This document shows, one piece after another, positions 22,660 through 35,269 of a stretch of DNA of 64,000 nt. The stretch spans positions 62,001 through 126,000 of the forward strand of contig QEYB01000347.1 of assembly GCA_017562135.1 (NCBI GenBank). The letters run 5' to 3'. Each line of letters starts with the position of its first letter. The stretch's first letter is position 1. The notes under the pieces were generated by a model. It worked only from the letters and a program-made list of their open reading frames with translations. It did no database searches and was not told the DNA's origin. A program made the translations under genes and the position numbers. The DNA comes from Dipylidium caninum. Lineage: Eukaryota > Platyhelminthes > Cestoda > Cyclophyllidea > Dipylidiidae.

Positions 22660-25600
22660 TTGGAGAGAGAGCAAGATAGCAAACAATGGCCACTCTATTT
22701 CCTTCCAGTCGGCGTGTAATGACGCCTGTGGTGAGGTGTAGCGAATGTTTACACCAACTCCTGGCCTCCCGATGCCTCTCTCCATCTCCTCAATCCGATT
22801 TCGGCAATTACGACGCGGAAAGGTTTTTATCAAAGCTAAAATGTGGGATTCTTTGATCCACCTCCCTTTCAGCAGTATTTGGGCAGACTCCATTGAAATT
22901 GCCATTGACAAGCACATGCTACCCACTCCAACATCAGGTAACCAATGCGACTCGTGGAATTTTTCGGCTTTCCATTAGACTAACCTTCTTCCTTACTCGC
23001 TGTGACAGTTATTGTCTCGAAATTATTTTTTCATTTGGGTAGAGACTGCATGTGAAACAAGAAGACACCGAGCACAACACAAATGCAGTATGCAATCCCA
23101 AGAAAAGCACCGTCTGTCAGGGTCGGACGTGAGTCCCGACTGCATACAGTTTATCCGCTTTTCTCCTTGGAGCTGGAGAAGGACACGGTTCAATTCATTT
23201 TCTCTGGCTGCTCCACACTGCCATACAAACACTGACAAATGGGATACACGGCTTCTTCCTGCAGTTCTGCTTCAGCTAGCATTTCTGCTACACTAAGAAG
23301 AGACTACGGCAAAAATGACAGAAGGAATCGAGCCACTTGCAGAGTCCACTTGGTCTAATTGGGGGGAACCCTGTGACAGAGCCTTAAATAAGCCCACACG
23401 TCGGGTGGTTTCTTTCGGCTGCATCTCGGACTGTCTAGACGAGCAGGCGCTTGACGGTGCAGAGAATGGCTACCGGCAGTCATCTCCGGACGGTTAGTCG
23501 CCCTAGTTCTCTGACCATTTGCAAAACAATGCGAATAAACTCGAAGCAGGTTGATCTCGACTAAATATCATGGGCATTTCTCTCAGGAAAACCGGCGAAT
23601 TGACCTACTTGGTCGAGAATGGACCGATTCATTAACGTTCGAGAGGGGAGGCTGTAGAGGGAAGTTTTCTTGTAAAAGAGATGTCAGAGGAAAGGCGAAT
23701 CTCAAGTCGGCGAAGAAAATAGTGGACGAAAAAGAGGAGAGGACTGAGTAGACGAAGGACAGGTAATTGCCTTCATCGCGGCGTGTGCCGGTGTTTTTCA
23801 AATATGCTACTATGCACCCACCGACCACTAACCAACAGCCTACAGCCTCCAAACTCATGGGACACATGCTCGCACAGCCCTCCATCACGTCGACAACCGC
23901 CAATCTTTCTCCTCCAGGACTGATGCTTACAGCTTTGCAAGGCTTCTGCGATTTGGTCGACGCTCATCCCACTTGCACAGATTGGCTTTTGCACACACAA
24001 ACGCTTTCTTCACGCATGAGTCTGCTTTCACTCCAATTCGCCTGCCTCTCATTTCTGCGTTGACGAACTTCTCCAGTGCCTTCCGAGCTTATCAGGTCTT
24101 CAATATCATCGTGGGGCGGAGGATGTCTGGCCAGAAGTAATCGTTTGTCAGAGCTGACGGCTGCTCCAATTCAGTAATTAGGAGATCGGTGAGTAATAGC
24201 ACAGAATTGCATATTCCCTTTCGAGTTATTTACTACGTTTATTGAACTCAGCACCATCGAGTGTGAGTTTTGGGCCCCCAGTTAGTGTTTAACCAATTGC
24301 AATCAAGCCTCGGGCTGATTCGTTTGCACTCAATTGTTGCGTTTGAAAACGCTCAATTAAGATCGCGCAGGAACTCCTCTCACCTACACTGACAGATTGG
24401 ACATACGACAAGCTCTCATAAGGGCTCGCAATGTGGTTATTTTAAACATTTACGTAATGATAATAAAGCCAATATAAGGAAATTCAGTGTTGAAGTTCAT
24501 TGACGCTTGTCATAATGCAACAACTTAGAGGGCAATCAGTTAAACTTCGTACAAAACGAGCTAGCAAATTCGGACAATCTACTGACCGCTGACTTGGACC
24601 AATTGTCGCACCGACAACTCGATGGGAAACGCGGCAGATCCACTACTTGCAGAATTTGAGCAACTGTCTCCTTTGACGGACGATCACTTCTGTTCAAACA
24701 TTTCTTTGCTCCATGATGATTGCGGATGACTCGATCAGTTCTGAAGGCAAGTCCAGCGCAAACCTCGCCTCTATCACCAAATACGGCGACGACGACGCCG
24801 AAGCCGAGAACGAGGAGGAGGAAATTGGCGAAATAACAAAGAGAGACATATGCAATGCACAGAATCTTCGATATACAGCACTCGATGGTTCTACTCATGC
24901 ATGCAAGAAAAGTTGCTTCGCGAGCTGATTTGAGTCGCCTCTATGCGGACGACGCAAAACTTATCGACTTTACAAAGAGAATTTTGACGCTCTGAAGAAG
25001 AGCATCATCAAACAATATCGTCTCAGTGCAATGAGACGCACAAGTGAGACGACGCATTAGGCGAGATGACATAGTTTCATGCCCCAACATTCTGCACTTT
25101 CGGCACACACTCGTCATGCCGCGGCCACCTTGGCCAGATGCTCCGGATTTTCCCATTCCTTCAACCCTCGCCTCACATTTTCCCCCCTTCTCTCTCCACA
25201 ATTGCCATTTGTAGCACCAAGTAATACACATTATCTATAGAAGTGTTATTACACGGACTGTGTGGGTGCGTAAAGCGTTGTAACGAGGTGGTTGCGTAGT
25301 GGAAGTGATGAAAGAGGAAAATAATTCTGTACAAATGGTGGGGAAAGTGCTTGCCCTACGAGGAAGACAAGTAAGAAAGCAACTCAGGAAGCTGTGCTAA
25401 CAATTTCTCGGCCTGCAGAATGTCAACTCCCACCGTGTGGAAGCGCAGTATCTGTCAACACTTCCCTCTACTTCTTCACGTAGAATGGGGCCTGTGTTCA
25501 TCCGAGGGTAGAGGTTCCGTCTAAGTGGACTAAGACTGACCTCTCCGCGTTCGACGCCTCCCATCACTGCTGTCGTGGCATGAAAGCCTCACTGATTGAC

Positions 25601-26280
25601 ACAGGTGGAGAGGACACGATGTCGAAGGGTTCTACTACAGTTATAGGAGAAAATCCAACCACCCTATTCCACCCTCGAGAGTTCGTGCGTGTGTCCATCT
25701 CTGTGCTGTGCTGTGCAAGCACTCACGCAGGGTCGTCACATCCTGGTGTTTCTTTTTTCCCACCAGCCTGCAGTATTTCTATGAGACGCATCACAGCAAA
25801 TGTACTTATCTGCCTGTTAAATTTCTCGGGGTGATATCCAGCGGTCTATCTCGGGCTGAAACGGTAGCTGCACGCCCTGAGAACCATGGCTGTCTCATTC
25901 TGCGGTAAATGGGATGTTGTATCGCACTGAAATGTTGTTAGTAGCCACCTTGTTGTGACCTGAAGCATTGAACTAGCAACGGTTTCAGCAGAGCTTCGTA
26001 GAATGAGGGAAAAGTTGGAGATACCCCACTTGCAGAAATTGCTCGTCGGCAAAGATGCAGACATCTTCCATGTAATTTCGCGCTCTCTCTTCCTCACTCT
26101 ATCCATCTGGCTCCCCTCCACTCCACTCCATTTCTCTCCTCCCCTATCCTCTTTTCTCTCAGCACCGTGAAAGAAAGCAACAAAGGCGACTCGGAAAACG
26201 AGTAAGTCAAGAACCAATTAAAGAGAACGTGAGAGTAAGTGCATGAAATCGTAGGGTCCGAAGTCGGGAGAGACTGAAGA
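22660..26280. other. No supported gene
   Basis: Only short frames. The minus frame at 24,536-24,898 begins with a cysteine pair and a hydrophobic segment, but it lies opposite an equally open acidic frame and could be its shadow. A lone YADDAKL peptide near 24,940 recalls LINE reverse transcriptases but has no supporting motifs. Otherwise I see nothing. Confidence 0.45.
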
Positions 26281-26282
26281 CT

Positions 26283-26289
26283 GTATATA
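26283..26289 (+). promoter_or_regulatory. TATA-like element upstream of the decayed paralog
   Basis: TATATAG about 50 nt before the codon that aligns with the intact gene's ATG. The intact paralog at 36.1 kb has its TATA 32 nt before the ATG, so this is probably the remnant of the same promoter. Confidence 0.4.
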
Positions 26290-26337
26290 GCGTAAGAATG
26301 CAATCCGCACGAGACGAGCATAGGTTATGGAGTTTCT

Positions 26338-27168
26338 ATACCCAGCTGGTGGTCGTGTGTTGGGTTTCTGTTTATCTCTTGCTTTTGTTCTACCTCTTCT
26401 TATCCTTCTTCTTTTGCCTCTTGTGTGAATCCTCAACCAAGCTATTTCTACTAGTTCCCATACTGCCTCGAGGCAGTTTGTACTTTCGGCGGGCTTACGG
26501 ACTACGGATGCTCAGGTGGCATCTGTATTTACTCTTGCGAAAATGGTCCGTGTAATGGATTCTCTGGCGTTGACCCTCTACCCCGCATGAAGCAAGTTGC
26601 CTTGTTGTCGTCTTTGGCGGACGGAGCAATGGGGCAAGCGGGATGCTACGGTGGAAATTGCGGATACTGGAGTGGTTGTGCCAATAACTCTTGTCACGAT
26701 TTTTACGACTTTCGTCAATGTTACACCTCACAATATTCCAGCGGCCCCTTCAACGGCTACGGTTGTGTTTCTGGTGTTTGTGTTATTGTCTGCGATGGAG
26801 TGATCTGTCATTTTATTGACAGTTATGATTAATTAACGGCAGATGGATCAAATGCGACTGCACTGCCGTTTCTTAGGTCATTTGGGGCTCAGTTACAAAA
26901 TGTCGACCTTTCTGGCTATGCGGAAAGTGCTCCATATTTGAGTGCTTCTAACTCGAGCTTTTGGACTGTGCTCAGTAGCAACGAAACAGAATGGGAGAAT
27001 GCCATAAGCATCAACGACTTCTGGATCTACCTATTTCACAATGCTGGTGTGCTGATAAAACGCTCTCCCCATTACCCGGTCGCAATGAACTACTATTGGC
27101 CTCTTCAAAGCTATGCCGTGTATCTCCAGGCGGCAACAGCACAACAATTGCTGGAGAGGGAATTCTGA
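26338..27168 (+). pseudogene. Decayed paralog of the six-cysteine secreted protein
   Basis: A single frame of 277 codons is collinear with the 281-residue gene at 35,270-36,115. The codon aligning with its ATG is ATA, followed by the same Ser-Trp-Trp and a hydrophobic stretch. In-frame stops are TAG at 26,452-26,454 and TAA at 26,830-26,832. Between them lies the whole cysteine region: C-x4-C-x9-C-x4-C-x3-C-x4-C, then the linker C-x4-C-x5-C-x4-C-x8-C with NCGYW-x-GC and YDFR, then a second six-cysteine motif in which the second Cys is Tyr (TAT). Beyond TAA a weaker match to the C-terminal region continues. No frameshift occurs. Alternative: TTTCTACTAG just before 26,455 could be a splice acceptor and TAA a genuine end, giving a live gene with an unseen first exon. 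Confidence 0.7.
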
Positions 27169-30083
27169 GGTCCCTCTCGTTATGTTAATGTTTGAGATCG
27201 AAGTACATTGTGGGAGTTATATTCGCTAAAACTCTTTATACAGTACGTGAATACCATTGTGAACAATAATATTGGGCAGAATGGCGGGGTGGGGAATTGG
27301 GCAGTGGCTGACTTGGATCTTGCAACTTTTTATTGGTCTACTGGCCTCAGATGGCTTCAATACAATAACGGTTAAACTACTTGGAAGGATAGGTAAGTCC
27401 TCCGAATTTGGAGTAACGGTTCTGTGAAACTAGATCTACTGCTACCTGTGTGTTTGTCTGTCCCTGGCTTTGCGGATAATCCATCGCTCATCACATGTAT
27501 CTAATAAGGTTTTCCTATACTTTCCAACTCGCTGAAGTCAGATATGATAATCTATCGAAGAATAATTCCTGAAATCTCCTCCTCTTCCTTCAACTAAGTC
27601 TACTTCGCTTACTTGCTCGTTCCATGAGTTCCTTTTTTCCTGTACACTTTCGGTAGAATTAAGAGTTACATCATGGCATGGTCAGTGTGCGAAGTGGGAA
27701 GATAGCAAATGTCTGATTAATAAGGGAGATTTTCCTCCCATTACCTCTCTACCTCATTTACGTTCGCTCTAATAGAGTTTACAGCCGGGTCATTTGAGAG
27801 ACTTAACTTTGTTGCGGCATGATCGATGTGTTGAATAATCCTATTGGTGCACGCCATCTCTGCACGTCTGCCAAATTTCGCTTCTCTCCCCACATTGTCT
27901 GCGCTGGCCTAAACCAACCTCTCACTCTGTAAGTCTCCAAATCGCCGTGTTCCAAAGCGCTCCAACTTGTCACGATTTCTGCAAAAATGGACTTCATTTC
28001 ATTCAAAAGAGATCTCCTTCTTCGTGGTATCGCCATTCGTCCTCTCATCCTATTCACTGCCTCTGTGATAAAACCAGCAGTCAAACGTACTTCACCTCCA
28101 CGGATAACATTCTCACTCCGCCTTTGTGAGCTCCTCTTGCTCATAATGCGCGGTAGATGGTTTTCGCTACGAACTCCACACTTTCTCCTTTCAGTTTGCA
28201 CGATTCACTGCAGCTCTACTTTGGTATGCCGTCTTACAGTGCATTCATTCACCCTACCCTTCTACCTGGAGAGGGTGTAGGAATTGAGCAGAGGACGACG
28301 CTCACAACAGAGCAATCGCTTTATTTTCCACCCTCGCCTATACCATTCAGTTGTGGGCGTTTCCATACTGTGTGTTTCGGCAGATTTATCACGTCCGAGA
28401 GGAGATACTTTATTTGAATTACTTCTCCTCCCACACCTACTTTTCACAGTGACCACGATTGACAAGCCTAATGACAAATGTGCTATTTTGCCCAAACTAC
28501 ATTATTCCCAGTCATCGAAGTGTGTGTCTGTTAGTGGAGAGACACATTAGTGTTGGTACAATGGTCAAGTGTACGAATTGATATTCTGTGTAGGCGTTTC
28601 GCTCCGCCGTCCACGCCACCATCTTAGAGCATCACTTCACGTCGAAGCCGAATACCATCTGATAACCACAAATGCTTCTGATGAGCATCGCCTCGCTGTT
28701 TCATCTCCTTTTCACATCACCTAGCAAAATGGCTAGGCAAAACGACCTCGTTCAGCACAGCTTAGGAGAAAGACTCAAAATGACGGTAATTCCTACTCTT
28801 TTCCACTAGCCTCCTTGACATTGTGCTTCAAAACGCTTTCTGTTGTTAATGTGAAGGAACGGTAACCTAACTTTAGTGTCACATCCGGTGGTAGTGAATC
28901 GGAGTGGGAATTTAAATCACGAGGCTGGAAAATAGTCGACGTCTGCACGGTGATCCGCATGACTGGGCCTCAAGCCGATTCTCCTCCGACCAAATCAGCA
29001 AATTCACAAACAGACAGTCACACGAGTGCGACAAGAGACATTCATATAACATGCTTCTTCGACCCTGTGCACTGGATTACATACTCTACCTATACTTTGA
29101 GAAGCATCCTTTGCTCTATTCACCTCCCCTTGTTTATATTACAGTTGCACCTAGGACACATTTCGTCTTTGGCCGAAATGCCACGTTTGAGCGAAATCGG
29201 GTATTTCATACCTTCAGATATGGACAACCGTCGTTTGGTGCATGTGAAAGTCGCTGTCCACTTCCATTTTCTGTATGGGTTCGTATCCCTTTTTCTCCGT
29301 GTGAAATGCGCATGCGCAAAACCGTGTCGAGTAAGGGTGAAACTGGCGTTGGGGGAAGACGTTGGAGCGACAAACCGCACAAACACTAAACCCTTTGCAT
29401 TCGGAGTAGTTATAGTTCGTTTGCCACTGGTCGAAATGTCGGTGGTACTGTCTAAGGTATTAGAATCCCCACCCCGCTCCTTACGTCGAATGGGATGTTA
29501 ACGCATGTGACAAAGGGACAGCGCCGACCTACCTGTCATTAGCATGGCCCCATCGGGTAACCACATTCTCACGATTCAGACGTTCGCTAGAATTCACGTA
29601 ACTCAAAAAGACTCCGAAAATGACATTGATTAGAGAGGTGGTTTGAGTCTGAATTGCCATGTTTTTCACTTCACTCGCCATAACTATTAATGCAGTTAGG
29701 AGAGAATTTCACCTTTATATAAGATTTCTTTATTGGCCTCGGCCAAATTCTGCTAGTAGTTTCACGAGCTACGTGGTCGACCTGTCAAAATTGAAGTGTC
29801 CATCGCAATCCTCCTCGCTTGCAAACTAATAGATTCTCTAATGAACATTGAACCAGAAAGTTGCTGTCTAACGGTTCACTTTCTGAATCGCAGAAAATGG
29901 GGCTGCCTCTGATTTGCGAAGGAGGAGTAATTCACATAGTTCGCGTGGTAGGAGACAGGTAGACAAATGACGAGTAGACATGTGTTCTTTCCACCTCTGT
30001 GAAAAACAGTAATAAAAATTGTCTTTCATTGAAACAATAGGGATCAGACTCTCGTGTAGCTTCGTAGAAGCAGACCATATGGC

Positions 30084-30125
30084 CACGCGGTACCCATGAC
30101 ATGATCCACTTTGTGAGATCCACAC
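30084..30125 (+). repeat. Short dispersed repeat R2, copy 1
   Basis: CCACGCGGTACCCATGACATGAT matches CCACGCGGTACCCATAACATGAT at about 37,199-37,222 with one difference; weaker similarity extends a few tens of bases. Confidence 0.5.
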
Positions 30126-31339
30126 ACGATCGAGTGAGACCTACCATCGCATATGCGAATGTGCTCATCGCAGTGTTTGAGACACATAACTCTCTTTCCT
30201 ACCTGTGGGGATGCACCACATTTCTAGGATACTCCTCTGACTCGTCTTCTCGTGAATTTGAAACATCTGCCAAGTACGGTTTTATTGCCGCTTCAGGTTG
30301 ACTCTATGGAGACTGGAGATGACCCCACACTGTGGCTATAAGTCATATATCTCAATGAAGGAAAATAAAGCAACCTTTATTGAAGTATGTGTGGCATTAC
30401 CAATGAGAGAAGAATGGTAGATAATGCAGTACAGACGTTTTATTCTCAGATAATTCGGTTTCGACACTGCCTGAAACATATGAGGCGAAATTAAAAGCAG
30501 CCGAAATAATTTCGATGTACTCATGTACAGTCGGATTGTGTGGCGACGTGGTGCAGCAAACAAGTCAATTTTGTCGCCACCGTCAAGCTTGTTGGCAAAT
30601 TCTACTCTGCGGTTAAAAGAATCTCGCTTTAACGAGGACGAAGGATGACGAGAAGAACAACAGAAGAGGAACATTTACATCACTGAAGGTAAAAAAAGCC
30701 GTGAAAACAACTAACAACACTTACGTCAATGTTCCACAAGTAAATAAGAGTCATAAATAGTTTAAAATGAAAATAGAAAGATCTAAGATATTGAACTAAA
30801 GACACGAGTTCAAAGGTTAAGTGATGAGATCATGAGAGAGATAGTGGAATCAGATCCTCGTCAAAAGATTAGGAAATTGTCATGACAGATCGGCTGTTTG
30901 GGATCGACAGTTAAAGACCTCTACTGCATAGGAAGCGTATATAGACGAGAAGTAGGATTCCTCATGAATCGGTAGAAACGAAGCTGAATCAACGTCGTAC
31001 ACTCTGTCTTTCCCTTCTGCCTCGCTGTGGAACCGTTCCGTTTTCGCGACGAAATGCAAATGGGTATGAGGACCAGGTGCATTGCAGTAATCCTGTACGA
31101 AAATATAATAGCATTCTCCCCGAGAAGCGCCTCTCTTCGGACGCCTAAGCCATCACTAACAAGCGGTAATGTTCCTGCTCGAGTGTAATGTAAATTTTTA
31201 GAGTGCATGCACACTGAATTGTGCCCACCTAGGCCGACCGTTACCGTGACAGTGCGTTGCGATCAAGTCGAGCGAATGAGCCATGAGTTGATGAACAAAA
31301 TCTGTATTAGTTAACACGACAACGCGAGGCCACTACATA

Positions 31340-31500
31340 CCCACCTGCTTTCAGGTGCTCTTGGGTGGTGCTCCACCCACACCTGCCTCAACTCCTTCGA
31401 CCGATTTTGGGGGAGATTCAAAAGTCATAATATCGTATCCCACTTCCCTCATTCATGATGACATTTCACACTCTCTAATCCACCATTATGCGTGCACGGC
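31340..31500 (+). repeat. Dispersed repeat R3, copy 1
   Basis: Direct match to 34,345-34,490: shared CAACTCCTTCGACCGATTTT, then GAGATTC-AAAGT, AT-TCGTA-C--CTTCCCTCAT and CA-ACTC/ACTG--TAA-CCA words. Identity about 75% by eye. Confidence 0.6.
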
Positions 31501-32589
31501 GTCTCGAAGTAGCGCTGAGGTGAGGTGATCGCGAAAAAATGTGCTTTGCGTAACTCCGTCGGGCAGCTACTCAGGTTGGCTGAGTGTGGGTGAGCAAGAC
31601 GCCGACCACATAGACGACAGAGCAACACGAGTCACTAAAACTTTGCCACGGCGTCTACTTCTACGTGTCCGTCTTTGTTTCATTCTCCCTCTCTTTATGT
31701 CTCTCGTTCCCCTTTGTGTGCTGGTGCCAATTGTTGAGTTTGTCACTGGCGTGTGTGAGGGAGGCGACGATGTCAAGAGAGAGAGATGATGAGAAAAGAA
31801 AAGTAAGAATGTGATAGTGAGAAAGACCCGGTTGAGAGCTGCTATTACCTGATCCGGATGGTGCCAGTGGTGCACGTAGATGAGAATCAGTGCCACAGTA
31901 TGGTAAACCGCGTCGACTTAGGCGAGGATTAACATGTTATAGGGGAGGATATGATGGCGATGGCTGTGAACGTAGAGATTTCATATGAGCAAAGACCTCG
32001 ACCCTCCTAGCTTTCTGAGAGTATGCGACATTTCGTCCGGCCCACGGGTTACTTTTCACTTGTCTGTGACGAAAGCTGTCGAGGAGGCAGGAGGTAGAAA
32101 CTCGTATCACTCCTAGACTTGGGGTGGGAGTTACGAGCATATCATTGCGACAACATAAATGCACATGCTCAGACTGAATGGGAGAAACTGCATTCCCAGA
32201 AATGAACATTACTAGCAGTGGATATTTCCCAGGGCGGAGCATTTATTATCATTGTTATTCCGTGTTTGGCAAATCTTTCTCGCAATCGTAACCACCACCA
32301 CCACCACACTTAGCAGCATCATCGCTATTCGACTGTTCCCTTAACACCAACTTCCTCTCTCTTAGCATAGCATGACTCCGTTCTCCTCGAAGGACATCAT
32401 GAAGTCTCAGTGGTCACCGGCCCCTTCTTGCCCTATGTAACTTGACAATGTGCCCCTTCTTCGCGTACAGGAAGGCATGGTTCAGTGGAAGAAGTCATTT
32501 ATATTGCAACAATAGTGTCATAGCATAGGGAAATGAGGTTTTCCTGAGTAGTAGCAAATTCTCAGCACACTGCCGGTGTATGACATTCA

Positions 32590-33054
32590 TTAACAGATTC
32601 TCTCTATCATAGTCATTGGTGGCACCAGCAGTTCTTCGTCCTTTACTGATCCCATATTGCATGACGGACAAAAATCATCAGGGGTATTCGTCGATTTGCG
32701 TTTATCGTCTACACGAAAATTCGCCTTTTGCACAGGTAATTTGCAAGTCGACTCAAATGGTGGGATCTCATTTAGTCGCGTTGGCGATCGCATGTCTGCC
32801 ATTTCCGCTGGCTGCGAGAAGATTTCCTCTCTCTTAATCGGTTTCACCACTGGAGGCTCTACGTCCCTCACTGTTTGCTGCTCGAATGATGGAAAAGCAT
32901 TAGAAGTGGTACCAAGACGACAAGTGGAGTGCTGTCTACATGGTAAGCAGCTGAAGCGCAAGGAGGCGGGTTGTTTGAGCACTACTGATGTGAGAGGTAC
33001 AGCCATACAAATAATCGGTATGAGCAGGAACACCAACAACACCTTCTCGTACAT
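32590..33054 (-). CDS. Secreted protein of 154 residues, unknown family
   Basis: The chosen start is the Met opening MYEKVLLVFLL, because a TATA box lies 45 nt upstream; an in-frame upstream extension to 33,120 would place the box inside the coding region. Residues 1-18 or so form a typical signal peptide (basic start, Leu/Val/Ile core, Ala-Val-Pro after). The mature part has seven cysteines: C36, C39, C45 (C-x2-C-x5-C), C104, C129 and C132 (C-x2-C) and C154, the last residue. Dibasic Lys-Arg sites at 74-75 and 118-119 could be processed. The middle is rich in Pro, Glu and charged residues. Odd cysteine number suggests dimerisation or an incomplete model. The frame ends in TAA with no splice evidence. 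I recognise no homolog; extracellular localisation is inferred from the signal peptide only. Confidence 0.6.
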   Translation of the reverse strand: MYEKVLLVFLLIPIICMAVPLTSVVLKQPASLRFSCLPCRQHSTCRLGTTSNAFPSFEQQTVRDVEPPVVKPIKREEIFSQPAEMADMRSPTRLNEIPPFESTCKLPVQKANFRVDDKRKSTNTPDDFCPSCNMGSVKDEELLVPPMTMIERIC

Positions 33055-33098
33055 CCTTCTTCCTTCTTTGTACACCACACTCATTTCGCCTCGCATCA

Positions 33099-33105
33099 TT
33101 TTATA
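33099..33105 (-). promoter_or_regulatory. TATA box of the 154-residue secreted protein gene
   Basis: TATAAAA on minus, 45 nt before the chosen ATG at 33,054, which leaves room for a transcription start about 15-20 nt before it. Confidence 0.55.
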
Positions 33106-33904
33106 ATGTTGATTGACCAATTGTTACCGACTCCACTACCTATTGCGAATATATTGGCACTGAGAGGAAATCGGGTCTCCCACGCGTCAAAAAGTTGTCA
33201 ACTCTCATGTGACTCGGTTTCAGCTCACTCGAACGCGCACAGCCTCCGCCATCTGTTTGACCATTCACACTGTGGAACCGAGATAGCTGTGACTGATCCA
33301 CACAAATACGAGCAGAGTTAAGTGATTTTGATGCGGGCTTCGTAAAACAAACATGTAAGTAGGTAGTTTCACGTCTGTGTGTTATCAATCACATTGAGAC
33401 GGTTTATTAGACCATGAGGAAAAATGACACTCACTCGGAGCTCTCACGTGACGAGTTTGAGTGACTGGAATTTGCGCGAAATACGTATCGGTGGAGGAAA
33501 TCCGACAGCAGCCCCCTTCAGGCTTGTAGGGAGTGTGCCAAATCGTCGCCTTAATTTCACTTTCCACGGGATTCGCGCAGTCTCTTCACACGGACGACGA
33601 CGCCTCTTCCAACTGTGGCTGGTCGAATTCTCGACTGCTGAGAAGGTAACACTTCGACGGCTCTTCCCTATTCTCAAAGGCGCAATCTCCTGCGAGGTGC
33701 AATCTTACACCTCATCCACTACTTTATGAAGTCGAGGAAGACCGCAAACTTTGTACCTGAGGTATTCAGGTGAAGGCGCACATGAGAGAGGAGGAGATTT
33801 GAATGTGGAAAGTGAACCTGGCATACTCGCTATCACTCAGTAATCATTTGCTCGCATTACCTTACTGCGGCTCTGTCCAAGGCACTAGGACAGAATAGGC
33901 GTCT

Positions 33905-34015
33905 GACTAACTACCTCTTACTGATGTGAACAATGTCGAGCGTTTTAATGCGACTGTTAGCAAGAACAAGTTTTGCGAATCCAGAACCCCACTACTACAA
34001 TTTCCAGTAATGTTA
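33905..34015 (+). repeat. Dispersed repeat R4, copy 1
   Basis: Direct match to 38,030-38,160: TTACTGA-GTGAA-AATG-GAGCGTT-TAATG-GA-TGTT is shared, followed by a CCC-CTAC-AC block and a TATTA-G-C end. About 70-75% identical. Confidence 0.6.
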
Positions 34016-34344
34016 TTAAAAGGCAAAAAAGCAAGGAGGCTTGATGACTTGCCACGAGAGGCGGGGTATTCACTTACAGACCCAATGCCCATGTGGTTGT
34101 AAAGCGATTTACTTACCGAAAAGTACAAGAGATGCCTCCCAATTATCACAATGACCCAAGCCCAATTGAAAATGCGTAAAAACGAAGTTCCCTCATAGCA
34201 AATTACTTGAACTCATACACAAATTGCCCACCCTGAATTTTACAGATGATGTCGAAGAATGCGCTTCCAGGTCAGTGGTATCAATGTGAATCCAGGACTA
34301 ATTGTCAACGAGCAACTCAACATGCTCGAAAAGGAAACTGAACA

Positions 34345-34490
34345 TTGTTTGGTGCTTCACCCACACCTTCATCAACTCCTTCGACCGATTTTAAGATGAG
34401 ATTCGAAAGTAACAATGTCATATCGTACTTCCCTCATACACGGTAACAATTCACACTGGCTAACCCATCGGGGTGTGTGTACGGTAATTC
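34345..34490 (+). repeat. Dispersed repeat R3, copy 2
   Basis: Partner of 31,340-31,500, same orientation, about 3 kb apart on either side of the 154-residue secreted-protein gene. Confidence 0.6.
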
Positions 34491-35269
34491 TAATGAGGGT
34501 TGATGTGGCATTAAAGGATTACAGATGCACATTGTGTGCTTAACTCTATTAGTATTACTTGGTTTTGCTTTTTCCCTCATCGATGCGAATGACCTGGTAA
34601 AGTGAATGTATGCCCGTGCTACTGGGAATAGTGCCAGTTTGAGCACTGTGTGGATGGAGAGCAGATTAGAGGAAGAAGGATGACACAATCTGTTCAACGG
34701 CAGCACCTACTTCACCTTAGTGTCCGTATCTCCTTCTATCTGTTTTCCTCGCTCTCACAAGATAAAACGAGTCATCATCCTCAAAAAATTCACAAGAAAA
34801 ATTAAGTGTTTTGGATGTGCTCTTTTGTCTAGTCTCCCTTATTCGCCAAATCTCCTATTCCAAGTGTATCACATCTGCAAATTGTTAAAGCATGTAATGT
34901 GGCGTACAAATTTTCGCAGTTTAGAAAAGGCACTGCGTTTTTAAACCAAGCTCGAGCAGCTTTTATGAAGATGGGATGAAGCAACCGCTAGTACAATAGT
35001 TTGCAATTTAATGACGTATCAAAATTCGGGCAGCAGATTTCAGTAATAAATAGACGGGATTGACCTTGTTAATTCCAGCGCCGATAAAATAACATTGTGA
35101 TTTCCAAATCATATATTTCAATAAGCGATTTCACGATAGCTAAGTGGGGAAACCTTTAACTTGCGTAAACTAAGCCGACTATCGAATCTCATTTGTGGAT
35201 TCGACGTTAGAAAAGCATGGAGGGCATTTGTTGTGGGAAGAACAGTTTGTTCAGAAAGATCGATTAACC

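Larger units (their letters stand above)
27180..32580. other. No supported gene
   Basis: Frames such as 27,803-28,201 (minus, Arg-rich) and 28,950-29,501 (plus) lack signal peptide, domain or promoter and are within chance length. The stretch includes one member each of two dispersed repeat pairs (near 30.09 and 31.34 kb). Confidence 0.45.

Noticed and set aside
24536..24898. Minus frame with an N-terminal Cys pair and one hydrophobic segment, faintly tetraspanin-like
   Set aside because: Only one possible transmembrane segment, no CCG motif and no large-loop cysteines. The hydrophobic part is the exact complement of an acidic plus frame, so it may be a shadow.
24920..24990. YADDAKL peptide resembling the catalytic motif of LINE reverse transcriptases
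   Set aside because: Flanking residues do not match reverse transcriptase and the frame stops 15 codons later; no other domain pieces were found nearby.
28950..29501. A 183-codon plus frame overlapping an 88-codon minus frame
   Set aside because: No recognisable domain or start signal. The two strands are equally open here, which suggests chance.
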